From the NCBI RefSeq assembly GCF_001046635.1, contig NZ_KQ130457.1, positions 5,641 through 69,640 of the forward strand: DNA of 64,000 nt. The letters run 5' to 3'. This document shows positions 17,248 through 24,218 of this stretch, piece after piece. How positions within the stretch are numbered: the first letter of the stretch is position 1; the number at the start of each line of letters is the position of its first letter. The notes beneath the pieces are model-generated. The model did not search any database and had not been told where the DNA came from. It saw only the letters and a list, made by a program, of their open reading frames with translations. The position numbers were made by a program, and so were the translations under genes. The stretch comes from Novosphingobium barchaimii LL02 (GTDB taxonomy: Bacteria; Pseudomonadota; Alphaproteobacteria; Sphingomonadales; Sphingomonadaceae).

Positions 17248-17285
17248 TTTCTGCCCAAACCATTGATTCTGGCCAAAGGCGCACC

Positions 17286-17327
17286 TTTTAATTGATCGAC
17301 GATCAATTAAAATTCGACGCTGTACAT
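17286..17327. promoter_or_regulatory. Perfect TetR-type operator (site A)
   Basis: A perfect inverted repeat spans 17286-17312: two 13-base arms around a single central A, core TTGATCGACGATCAA at 17292-17306. It lies 45 bases upstream of the TetR start and between that gene and a divergent broken gene. A weaker copy, TTCGACGCTGTACAT, starts 21 bases further on. Position and symmetry are typical of TetR autoregulation. Confidence 0.75.
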
Positions 17328-17356
17328 TTTGAGGCAGTGCGGTATGGTGAACGTCT

Positions 17357-17956
17357 ATGGGCCGCAGATCAGATCACAGCCGAAAAGAGCTGGAACACAT
17401 GCTCATCGTCGAGGGCCACAAGCATATGGCGGACGTCGGATTCGCGCGGTTTTCGGCAAGGGAAGTCGCCAAGCGGATCGGGTATTCGATCGGTACGCTG
17501 TACAATGTGTTCGGCACTTACGATCAGCTTATCATTGCCATCAACACGCGCACTTTCGTGCTATGGACGGATTACATCCGCGAGGCGCTGAGCAAGAGCG
17601 GAGACGACCGTATCCGTGCTCTGGTGGAGGGGTATTTCGGCTTCGCCCGTGGCAATCGCAATGCGTGGATGGCGATCTATGATCACCACCTGCCGCCCGA
17701 CGTGACAATGCCGCCCGAGCACGATCTGCTGCGCGGGCAGCTGACCGATGTCGTAGTGGAGGAAGTACGCGCCGTGCTCTCGCCCGAATGCCAGGTGGAG
17801 GCGCCGCGCTTGGCTCGCTCGCTGGTTGCCACGGTGCACGGCCATTGCATGTTTGACATCAATGGTTCGTTCGCGCTGATGGGTGAAAAGGAACCGATGG
17901 CCATGGCGCTCGCCCGCGTGCGCGAAAGCCTGACGGCGACACGCGGAAGCTGTTGA
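17357..17956 (+). CDS. TetR/AcrR family regulator, likely local master repressor
   Basis: A 199-residue cytoplasmic repressor. The N-terminal TetR HTH (about residues 9-56) reads FARFSAREVAKRIGYSIGTL and YNVFGTYDQLI. The rest is the helical ligand-binding/dimerisation domain with a TetR_C-like pattern (YFGFARGNRNAWMAIYDHH, ATVHGHCMFDINGSFAL). The GGTGA before the ATG is a modest ribosome site. The gene lies just downstream of a perfect palindrome and upstream of the KAS III operon. Related sequences occur in front of most secreted-protein operons from 11.4 to 24.2 kb. I infer that it represses itself and these operons, perhaps relieved by an acyl or lipid-like ligand; the ligand is not visible from sequence. 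Confidence 0.88.
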   Translation: MGRRSDHSRKELEHMLIVEGHKHMADVGFARFSAREVAKRIGYSIGTLYNVFGTYDQLIIAINTRTFVLWTDYIREALSKSGDDRIRALVEGYFGFARGNRNAWMAIYDHHLPPDVTMPPEHDLLRGQLTDVVVEEVRAVLSPECQVEAPRLARSLVATVHGHCMFDINGSFALMGEKEPMAMALARVRESLTATRGSC

Positions 17957-17977
17957 GAGGCTGAGTGGACGGCAGAA

Positions 17978-18014
17978 TTGATCGCCGTCCAGAATTATAT
18001 TGAACACCGATCAA
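17978..18014 (+). promoter_or_regulatory. Putative TetR-regulon site pair B
   Basis: TTGATCGCCGTCCAG (11/15 to the palindrome core) and TTGAACACCGATCAA (12/15) lie 22 bases apart in the gap between the TetR gene and the KAS III-like gene, 57 bases before the latter's start. They suggest that the biosynthetic operon has its own regulated promoter. Confidence 0.55.
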
Positions 18015-18070
18015 AATTTTGCCATCGTTGGGCTTCCGATGATTCGTCCAAGACTTCGGGAGCGTTTTCA

Positions 18071-19210
18071 ATGCGTGCCTATGTTACCGGATCGGGGCAG
18101 TTTCTTCCCGGAGAGCCGGTCTCCAACGCCGCGATGGTGGATTATATCGGCCGTCTTTCGCCGCAGGCGGAGCGGCTCGGCAGGCTGACGCTGCGCCGCA
18201 ACGGCATCCGCAGCCGGCACTATGCCATGCGTTCCGACGGCACCACCGACTGGACGCTGGCCAAGCTGGGCGCGGCGGCGCTCGACGACCTGTTCGGGCG
18301 TTCCGGGCTCGACCGGCGCGAGGTGGGATACCTCGCCACCGCGACCACGCAGAATGACCTGATGGTGCCGGGGCTCGCCAGCGGATTGCACGCCGCTTCC
18401 GGCCTGCCGCCGCTGGAAATCGCCAGTCTGCAAAGCGTTTGCGCCAGCGCCATGATGGCGCTCAAGTCCGCCGCGTTGCAGGTCTCCGCCGGAGAACACG
18501 CCGCCGCACTGGCGGTGGGGGCGGAGTTTTCCAGCCGTTATTTCCGCCCCGGGCATTATCACGGCACCGCCGCGATGAATACTGATGGCACCCTGCCGGG
18601 CGATGCCGAGTTCCTGCGCTGGACGCTGAGTGACGGCGCCGCCGGGGTGCTGGTGGAGGACAGTCCGGCCCCGCACGGGCTGTCGCTGCGGATCGACTGG
18701 ATCTCGCTGCGCTCTTTCGCCGACCGCTTCGCGCCGTGCATGACCGGCGGCGGGGTGGCGGACGGGCAGGGCGGGCTGATCCCGTGGAGCCATTTTCCCA
18801 CCATTGCCGAGGCCGCGCAGGCTGGTGCCTTTCAGTTGCGGCAGGATGTCGAGGCGCTGCACCGCATGCTGCCGGTTTGGCTGGGCGAGCTGATGCGGCT
18901 GGTCGACGAAGGCCGGGTCGATCCCACGGGAGTGGACCATTTCCTGTGCCACTTCTCCGCTCGCAGCCTGCGGGACGAGATGGTGGCGCAGGCTCGAAAG
19001 GCCGGGTGTCTGATCCCCGAGGAGCGCTGGTTCACCAACCTGTATGAAAAGGGCAATGTCGGCGCGGCCTCGCTGTTCCTGCTGCTCGACGATCTGCTGC
19101 GCTCCGGCCAGCTGACAGCGGGCCAGAAGGTGCTGTGCGCCGTGCCCGAGAGCGGCCAATGCGTTATGGCCTATGCGATGATGACCGTCGTGGACGGAGA
19201 AGAAGCATGA
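18071..19210 (+). CDS. Beta-ketoacyl-ACP synthase III-like condensing enzyme
   Basis: A thiolase-fold enzyme of 379 residues, longer than housekeeping FabH (about 320). The KAS III triad is visible: C124 in LQSVCASAMMALKSA, H294 in FLCHFSARSLRDEM and N329 in EKGNVGAAS. Such enzymes condense or transfer acyl groups from CoA or ACP. The extended C-terminal half places it with the specialised KAS III-like enzymes of secondary pathways rather than FabH; substrate unknown. GGGAG precedes the ATG by about 8 bases. Its stop overlaps the next gene as ATGA, and the third gene also overlaps, so the three are translated as a unit, probably under the TetR encoded just upstream. Confidence 0.88.
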   Translation: MRAYVTGSGQFLPGEPVSNAAMVDYIGRLSPQAERLGRLTLRRNGIRSRHYAMRSDGTTDWTLAKLGAAALDDLFGRSGLDRREVGYLATATTQNDLMVPGLASGLHAASGLPPLEIASLQSVCASAMMALKSAALQVSAGEHAAALAVGAEFSSRYFRPGHYHGTAAMNTDGTLPGDAEFLRWTLSDGAAGVLVEDSPAPHGLSLRIDWISLRSFADRFAPCMTGGGVADGQGGLIPWSHFPTIAEAAQAGAFQLRQDVEALHRMLPVWLGELMRLVDEGRVDPTGVDHFLCHFSARSLRDEMVAQARKAGCLIPEERWFTNLYEKGNVGAASLFLLLDDLLRSGQLTAGQKVLCAVPESGQCVMAYAMMTVVDGEEA

Positions 19211-19884
19211 CCGAGGTACTGAAAGCCACGCATCTTGAGTCTGCGCATCGCGGCCTTGCCCGCGTGTGGATCGAGTTCGAGAGCGGGCTCGCCCAGGTCC
19301 CGGTGATCGCGCGCCTGCTTTCGGGGCGGCTGCGGATCGAGGACTACCGCAGCCTGCTGTTCAACTTGCGTCAGCAGGTGGTGGATGGTGGCCGCTGGAT
19401 CAGCCGCGCGGCCTCCCATCTGGAGCACGAGGAACTGCGCTCGCTGTTCATCCGCCACGCCGCAGCCGAGCACCGCGACTATAGCATGCTTGAGGACAAC
19501 TATGTCGCCGCCGGGGGTAAGCGCGAGGCGATCCGGGGCGGGGTCAAGAACATCGGGTCCGAAGCGTTGTCGGCCTTCATGTTCCACGCAGCATCGCAGG
19601 CGAACCCGGTGGGAATGCTCGGCGCGATGTTCGTGATCGAGGGGCTGGGCAACCGCATGGCCGGCCCGTGGGCCGAAGCGATCCGCGCGCAACTGGCGCT
19701 GGGGGAGGATGCCGTCAGCTTCCTTGCCTATCACGGCGAGAACGACGAGGATCACCTGGCGATGTTCGACCGCGCGCTGGCGATGGTGGTCACCGATGCG
19801 GTCACCGCGACGTCCGTGGTGCGCCATGCCCGGATCGTGGCGCGGCTCTACCGCCTGCAACTGGAAGAGCTGGACAATGTCTGA
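19207..19884 (+). CDS. Haem-oxygenase-like putative diiron oxidase (HDO/TenA-like)
   Basis: A 225-residue all-helical protein of the TenA/iron-containing redox enzyme group. Candidate metal ligands fit the haem-oxygenase-like diiron oxidase pattern: RHAAAEHRDY (E88, H89), FVIEGLGNR (E145) and the spaced set HGENDEDH (H176, D180, H183). Members of this superfamily such as UndA and SznF use iron and O2 to cleave or hydroxylate fatty-acid-derived or amine substrates. I infer oxidative processing of the product of the neighbouring KAS III-like enzyme. It overlaps both flanking genes (4 and 8 bases). An alternative is a TenA-type hydrolase, which the His-rich motif and lack of thiamine genes make less likely. 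Confidence 0.78.
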   Translation: MTEVLKATHLESAHRGLARVWIEFESGLAQVPVIARLLSGRLRIEDYRSLLFNLRQQVVDGGRWISRAASHLEHEELRSLFIRHAAAEHRDYSMLEDNYVAAGGKREAIRGGVKNIGSEALSAFMFHAASQANPVGMLGAMFVIEGLGNRMAGPWAEAIRAQLALGEDAVSFLAYHGENDEDHLAMFDRALAMVVTDAVTATSVVRHARIVARLYRLQLEELDNV

Positions 19885-20761
19885 AACCCAAGGGTCCGGG
19901 ATTCCAGGTCTGGACGACTGGGATCGCAGCGATCCCGATCCGTGGCTGGCGCTGTGGATGGACCGTTCGCTGCCGATCGCGCCTGCCGCCAAGGCCGCGC
20001 TGATCCGCGACCAGCGTTCGCGCAGCCGCCAGTTCCTGCTGCCGATCGTGCGCCCCTTCGCGCGGTTGTGGATCGTCATCGCGCAACTGGTTCATACCGT
20101 GACGCCGCGCTGGCCACATGCGCCGCGCTTCCTGCATGCCAGCATTGCCTTCGGGATGAAGCACTTCCTCACTCCCGATGCCAACAGGCTGATCCTGAGG
20201 CATTTTCATCTGGGCGCGCAGGTCCTGCGCTTTATCTCGGACAATGCGACACCGGGCTTTCACCCGCCGCTGGAGCCGATGACCCCGCGCCGGATCGACG
20301 ACGTGCGAGCGAACCTGTTCCTCAATCACGACCTCAACATCTACAACTACCTGATCGGCCTGAATGCCGAACTGGACCGGCGCGACAAGGACATCGACAA
20401 GGTCGAGCGGATCGACTTTTCCGCTATCACCGAAGATGTCGAACTGGAGGAACTGCCGCGCGGTCGTTTCAACGTGATCGACCTGCAGACCGCCATCGAG
20501 TGCTATACCCCCGCCTATGCGATGTTCCTGACCGACCGCGACTTCTGGCGGGCCACCAATTCGCTGCAGCTGGACGAGACGATCGGCCTTTACGCCGCGC
20601 GCCTGACCGGAGAGGAAAAGCATCTCGCGATGATCGTCAACGGCCACCCGCTGGTGCCGCACTCCACCCTGCGCGCGGGATTTCGGCTTATGCTGCACGG
20701 CCTGTCCACCGAACTGCTGCACGGCTTCCTGGTGCACATGAAGCGGCGGCAATCGGCTTGA
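19877..20761 (+). CDS. Unknown protein, third gene of the KAS III operon
   Basis: A 294-residue, probably helical protein that I cannot assign with certainty; it may belong to an uncharacterised family that travels with KAS III/iron-oxidase pairs. A hydrophobic stretch (FARLWIVIAQLVHTVTP) could touch the membrane. Conserved-looking motifs include HFHLGAQVLRFISDN, FLNHDLNIYNYLIGLNAEL, LQTAIECYTPAYAMFLTDRD and a C-terminal HGLSTELLHGFLVHMKRR. The His/Asp/Glu-rich segments could bind metal. The start lies 8 bases inside the oxidase gene, so its product is probably needed in fixed ratio with the first two. It converges with the lipoprotein gene at 20777. Confidence 0.7.
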   Translation: MSETQGSGIPGLDDWDRSDPDPWLALWMDRSLPIAPAAKAALIRDQRSRSRQFLLPIVRPFARLWIVIAQLVHTVTPRWPHAPRFLHASIAFGMKHFLTPDANRLILRHFHLGAQVLRFISDNATPGFHPPLEPMTPRRIDDVRANLFLNHDLNIYNYLIGLNAELDRRDKDIDKVERIDFSAITEDVELEELPRGRFNVIDLQTAIECYTPAYAMFLTDRDFWRATNSLQLDETIGLYAARLTGEEKHLAMIVNGHPLVPHSTLRAGFRLMLHGLSTELLHGFLVHMKRRQSA

Positions 20762-20776
20762 TTGGATGAAATGCGT

Positions 20777-21361
20777 TTATCCCGCTGCGATATCCGCTGC
20801 TGGGTAGTCTTCGGCGTCCGAAGGGCATTTGCCCTGTTTCATGATGCTCGGCTGGCCGGGTTCGAACCATTGCGACGACTGGAAGTCGCCATCATAGCCA
20901 AGCCCATCATAGATGCAGACTTCCGGTTTTGATCCATCAGGGGCGAGGACGACCGACCAGTTGTAGTGGTCCTCGGCATGGTTGGCGCCGCCCCAGATGA
21001 GAATGCGGCCGCCTTTGACGGATACGATCGGCACGCCAAGGTAGCCTTTCTCGAACTTGACGACAGCGCGCTCCTTGGCGTCGGGCACAGCGGCGGCGAT
21101 AGCAGCCTTCACTGCAGGACTGTCGAGAAAGCGGTGTCCGTCAACCACGTCGAATGGATATTTGCCTATATAACCTGTCAGGTCGACGCGGTCGCTTCGG
21201 GTGGGCCGCGCGGTAGGAGCAGCAGTGCTGGGCGCCGCTTGCTTCTCGCTCGCTCCTGCGGCTACCTTTTTGCCGCCAACCTGTTCACCACGTGAATCCG
21301 CAGCCTGTCCGCAAGCTGCAAGCCCCACGAGTATCAGAGCCGTCAAAGCAACAACTTTCAT
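20777..21361 (-). CDS. Lipoprotein, paralogue of the gene at 14111
   Basis: A 194-residue lipoprotein with lipobox LAAC (Cys17), an Ala/Lys/Thr-rich linker, and a C-terminal domain starting YIGKYPFDVVDGHRFLDSP. This is the same domain, in a protein of the same length, as the lipoprotein of the rightward operon. Further shared features are the hydrophobic strand NWSVVLAPDG before EVCIYDG and a late cysteine (KQGKCPSD). It is the last gene of a three-gene leftward operon headed by the gene at 22580. Function unknown; the duplication within a co-regulated locus suggests partner or variant roles in the periplasm. Confidence 0.8.
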   Translation of the reverse strand: MKVVALTALILVGLAACGQAADSRGEQVGGKKVAAGASEKQAAPSTAAPTARPTRSDRVDLTGYIGKYPFDVVDGHRFLDSPAVKAAIAAAVPDAKERAVVKFEKGYLGVPIVSVKGGRILIWGGANHAEDHYNWSVVLAPDGSKPEVCIYDGLGYDGDFQSSQWFEPGQPSIMKQGKCPSDAEDYPAADIAAG

Positions 21362-21407
21362 CGTATTTCCTTCCTATCAACGTCTGCTTCCGCGACTCGC
21401 CTTGCTG

Positions 21408-22103
21408 CTATTTTCTGGCTGGCAAAGAAGTGGCGGCACCGGTGCGGAAATAGCTGCCTCCCAGCGAGCCATTAAGACCGCAGTTGGGGCTACTTTTTCC
21501 CTCTGCGTCCGACACATCGAGCGTTACCCCGGACCGCGTGAAATCAAGCTGCCCGGCGGGATCATCGGTTGCTTCCTTCCAATGCGATGCGCCGATGGCA
21601 CGCAGTTTCCCTTCCGCTTCGCAGACCCAGCGGCCCTGCGACGGTTCAGCCGCGTTCGCGTTGAAGGACAACTGCCCGTTGGCGCCACGGGACACCGTAA
21701 TTTCGCCAGCCAGATTGCGCCAGACGCCTTCGACGCCTGCAGGCGTGGACCAGCTGATCGCGTTGAGGAAGTGCAGCCGATCGAGCAGGATCTTGGCGCG
21801 ATCCTCTCCGTCGGCAAATCCGGCGTTGCGCGTGGCGATGAACCACTGCTGGTCCTGCTTCAGCTTTTCCGCCGATGCCTTGTCCAGCCCTTTACGCAGC
21901 GCTCCATAGCGCATGCCGATCTGGCCATCGAGCGATGACAGGGGTTTGCTGGCACAGATCGCCTTCTCGACGCCTGATGATGCCTTGCTGCAATCGAAAG
22001 ACGGACCATTCCGCTCCGGGTCGGCTGCGGATACTGGGACGCTGGTCAACGCAACGAGGCCGGCAGAGAAAACGGCGAAGGCGCCAAAATGAACGTGAGG
22101 CAT
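21408..22103 (-). CDS. LprI-like secreted protein with C-terminal beta domain
   Basis: A 231-residue exported protein (signal peptide to about residue 27, ending PVSAADP). Residues 30-110 form an LprI/DUF1311-like domain: FDCSKASSGVEKAICASKPL, then DGQIGMRYGALRKGLDKA, then LKQDQQWFIATRNAGF. A second domain follows, with GVWRNLAGEITVSRGANGQL, RWVCEAEGKLRAIG and CGLNGSLGGSYFR. The exported protein at 24219-24914 has the same length and layout (WSCEFSGVG, CGAGGTMAGPYF), so they are paralogues. By family resemblance it may bind or inhibit a cell-wall hydrolase; not demonstrated. It is the middle gene of a leftward operon. Confidence 0.78.
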   Translation of the reverse strand: MPHVHFGAFAVFSAGLVALTSVPVSAADPERNGPSFDCSKASSGVEKAICASKPLSSLDGQIGMRYGALRKGLDKASAEKLKQDQQWFIATRNAGFADGEDRAKILLDRLHFLNAISWSTPAGVEGVWRNLAGEITVSRGANGQLSFNANAAEPSQGRWVCEAEGKLRAIGASHWKEATDDPAGQLDFTRSGVTLDVSDAEGKSSPNCGLNGSLGGSYFRTGAATSLPARK

Positions 22104-22133
22104 GGTCAGGTAATCCCTTTTTCGCGAACAGGT

Positions 22134-22580
22134 CTATTGTCGATGCGTGTAGGGAGAGAGGCCGCCAAGGCTGGCATTGCTGTGCGCTATCAAAGCTTCG
22201 CACAGGCAGGTTTGATCCTTGCAGGCGTCCCGCCGGGCAATGAAAGCTGCATCGCGCGGCGTATTGTCCGGATCAAATTCGGTCTTCGTTGCATTTTCAT
22301 AGGCATAGGCAAATGCCAGGTCGTCCAGGCGTGACATCGTCCAAAGCTGGTCGTCATTCCCCCCGACTTCGCCGCACAGGATGCGCTGGGCCGGGATCGT
22401 CGGCGCGTCGCAGCTTATGTCCGACAATGTGTCGCCATACGATGTTTCGAGCCGAGAGATTTGGGCCGTCACCAAAGTCATGTTCACTGGACAGGTTTGG
22501 GCGAGCGCAGTGGATGAACAGGCCATCAGGCCCATGACCGACATGAATCGGACCATCCAGCGACCATCTAGAGACGACAT
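22134..22580 (-). CDS. Small secreted cysteine-rich protein, LprI-like
   Basis: A 148-residue protein with a signal peptide (FMSVMGLMACSSTALAQTC; an internal start at residue 9 is also possible). The mature part has six or more cysteines (QTCPVNM, DISCDAP, ILCGEVGG, DACKDQTCLC) and the helical segment DDLAFAYAYENATKTEFD, reminiscent of LprI/DUF1311 proteins. It heads a leftward operon with the 231-residue LprI-like gene and the lipoprotein. Its promoter region carries regulon site pair E and has been separated from the gene at 24219 by an IS1111-type insertion. Confidence 0.7.
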   Translation of the reverse strand: MSSLDGRWMVRFMSVMGLMACSSTALAQTCPVNMTLVTAQISRLETSYGDTLSDISCDAPTIPAQRILCGEVGGNDDQLWTMSRLDDLAFAYAYENATKTEFDPDNTPRDAAFIARRDACKDQTCLCEALIAHSNASLGGLSPYTHRQ

Positions 22581-22658
22581 AATCGGAGCACCTTCATATC
22601 GTAGTCACCCGGCTTTCAGCTTTGCTGGAAGTCCTCGCAATCCGATTTAGACAGAAAA

Positions 22659-22694
22659 TTCTACGACGATCAATTAAAAATGAACAATGCCGAT
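22659..22694 (-). promoter_or_regulatory. Putative TetR-regulon site pair E
   Basis: TTCTACGACGATCAA (12/15 to the core) is followed 21 bases on by ATGAACAATGCCGAT (7/15). The 15-mer GACGATCAATTAAAA at 22665-22679 is identical to the right half of the TetR palindrome at 17298-17312. The pair lies about 80 bases upstream of the 22580 start and directly against the IS1111 left end. Confidence 0.6.
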
Positions 22695-22703
22695 TTTTAT
22701 GGA

Positions 22704-22715
22704 ATGGCCCGCCCC
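22704..22715 (+). repeat. IS1111 subterminal inverted repeat, left
   Basis: ATGGCCCGCCCC, the exact reverse complement of the repeat at 24042-24053. Subterminal, not terminal, repeats distinguish IS1111-group from IS110-group elements. Confidence 0.75.
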
Positions 22716-22769
22716 AACTCTCCCGACATCGGTTACAATGCCGGTGCTTGAATAGAGGAGGAACGAGCC

Positions 22770-23798
22770 ATGACTATTGTGATGATCGGAATCGATTTAG
22801 GCAAGAACAGCTGCAGCCTTGCCGGACTGGATGAGAGCGGCGCGGTGGTTTTGCGGCGTCGGATGCAGCCGGCGACGATTGTAAGTTTTGCGGCAAAGCA
22901 ACCCCATTGTACGATCGCGATGGAGGCATGCTGCGGAGCGCACTATCTCGGCCGGCTGCTGTCGTCTCAGGGCCACACGGTCAAGCTGATGGCGCCGGAG
23001 TATGTGCGCCCCTACGTGAAAGCGCAGAAAAATGACGATCGAGACGCTGAAGCGATAGCGGAAGCGGCGACGCGTCCGACGATGCGCTTTGTCGACCTCA
23101 AGACGCAGGAGCAGCTTGATATTCAATCGCTGCACCGGGTGCGCTCCCGTCTCGTGGGCGCTCGCACAAGCCTGATCAACCAGCTCCGGGCTGTGCTGCT
23201 CGAACGGGGCATGACTGCGCCTCAAGGGCGACGCAAGTTCGAACAGGCTATTGAAGGGCTGCTCAACGATCCTGAGCGTTTGCCCGAAGGACGTGTGCGG
23301 CAGCTCGTGGTCGACATGCGCGAAGAATGGTTAGGTCTGGACGCCCGGATAGGCAATCTCGACACAGAGTTTGTTGCACTTGCTCGTGCCGACGAAACTG
23401 CGCGACGACTGACCTCGATCCCGGGGATTGGCGCGCTTAACGCGACGGCGCTACTGGCCGCGGCCGGAAACGCCGAAGGCTTCGACCACGCGAGAGATTT
23501 TGGCGCCTGGCTAGGTCTGGTGCCCAGGCAGCACACCACCGGTGGCAGACCCAGGTTGCTTGGTATCAGCAAGCGTGGGAACACGTATTTGCGGACGCTA
23601 TTGATCCACGGCGCGAGAGCCGCGCTGCCCACTCTGGAGAAAACCGACTCAGCATTGGGGCAATGGTTACGTGATCTGCTCGCAAGGCGACATCGCAACG
23701 CGGTCGTTGTGGCGCTGGCCAACAAAATGGCTCGGATCGTCTGGGCGCTGATCAGGCACAAGGCCGTGTTTTCTCTTAAACCGGCGATAGTCGCTTGA
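22770..23798 (+). CDS. IS110 family (IS1111 group) transposase
   Basis: A DEDD recombinase of 342 residues, normal length. The N-terminal RuvC-like domain has D9 in GIDLGKNS, AMEACCGAHYLGRLL and DDRDAEAIAEA. The C-terminal Transposase_20 domain has LTSIPGIGALNATALLAA, FDHARDFGAWLGLVPRQHTT and GISKRGNTYLRTLLIHGAR, including the usual serine-bearing segment. GAGGAGG lies just before the ATG. These enzymes use an RNA made from the element to pair with donor and target DNA. The protein appears intact. Confidence 0.93.
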   Translation: MTIVMIGIDLGKNSCSLAGLDESGAVVLRRRMQPATIVSFAAKQPHCTIAMEACCGAHYLGRLLSSQGHTVKLMAPEYVRPYVKAQKNDDRDAEAIAEAATRPTMRFVDLKTQEQLDIQSLHRVRSRLVGARTSLINQLRAVLLERGMTAPQGRRKFEQAIEGLLNDPERLPEGRVRQLVVDMREEWLGLDARIGNLDTEFVALARADETARRLTSIPGIGALNATALLAAAGNAEGFDHARDFGAWLGLVPRQHTTGGRPRLLGISKRGNTYLRTLLIHGARAALPTLEKTDSALGQWLRDLLARRHRNAVVVALANKMARIVWALIRHKAVFSLKPAIVA

Positions 23799-24041
23799 TG
23801 CAATCGATCACCGGCAGACGACCTGTTTGGTGATCCACGGAATGTCTGCGGGAGGAATTTTGAAGATGGCCTGACGGTTCACCGACGTCCCAACAGCCTG
23901 ACCAAAAAAATGGCACTTGATGCCGTGACTTTTATGAGGCCAGGGACGTGCGGCTCTCCATCTTGGCAACGGCCCAGCCGTTATGCCGTATACGTTGATG
24001 CAGACCAGTCAGTTGCCAGTCGAATAAAAACTCTTGCGGAC
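23799..24041 (+). ncRNA. Candidate IS1111 guide (bridge/seek) RNA region
   Basis: The 243-base non-coding stretch between the transposase stop and the right subterminal repeat has no plausible gene. In IS1111-group elements the targeting RNA is encoded in this right-end region. No fold was computed; the exact ends and guide loops are unknown. The call rests on family knowledge and position only. Confidence 0.4.
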
Positions 24042-24053
24042 GGGGCGGGCCAT
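24042..24053 (-). repeat. IS1111 subterminal inverted repeat, right
   Basis: GGGGCGGGCCAT, exact reverse complement of 22704-22715. Confidence 0.75.
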
Positions 24054-24106
24054 ACGTTTTTTGGGCGGCACTGTTCACCGTAGGGGTGCGGCAGGTGCGG
24101 CCATAA

Positions 24107-24143
24107 AAATACACTGATCAGAAAAATATTGAACGATGGTGAA
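24107..24143 (+). promoter_or_regulatory. Putative TetR-regulon site pair F
   Basis: TTGAACGATGGTGAA (24129-24143, 11/15 to the palindrome core) shares the 11-mer ATTGAACGATG with site C2. Twenty-two bases earlier lies AAATACACTGATCAG, which keeps only the right half GATCA (6/15). The pair is 76 bases upstream of the secreted-protein start. Confidence 0.45.
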
Positions 24144-24218
24144 ATATGCCTCATCGTGCGTTCGCGGATGGGGGCATTTTCTCACCGAGGTCAGGCGATC
24201 ATCGAAGGAGTCAAGGTA

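Larger units (their letters stand above)
22695..24058 (+). mobile_element. IS1111-group (IS110 family) insertion sequence
   Basis: The element has a short left end, an intact DEDD transposase and a long non-coding right end, the layout of the IS1111 group. A perfect 12-base subterminal inverted repeat is present: ATGGCCCGCCCC at 22704 and GGGGCGGGCCAT at 24042. Exact termini are estimated, because IS110-family elements make no target duplication. It interrupts what looks like a shared divergent promoter. Confidence 0.75.

Noticed and set aside
18068-19159. 363-codon antisense frame over the KAS III-like gene
   Set aside because: The plus-strand frame has a full catalytic triad and coupling to the next gene; the minus frame is low-complexity Arg/Gln-rich.
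19802-20752. Long antisense frame opposite the third operon gene
   Set aside because: Same reasoning: the sense frame starts by overlapping the oxidase gene and has a folded-protein pattern.
11446-24143. ATTGAAC motifs as an EcfG-type or sigma-70 promoter element
   Set aside because: No CGTT or TATAAT-like partner lies at constant spacing downstream, and the symmetry around the TetR palindrome explains the motifs better.
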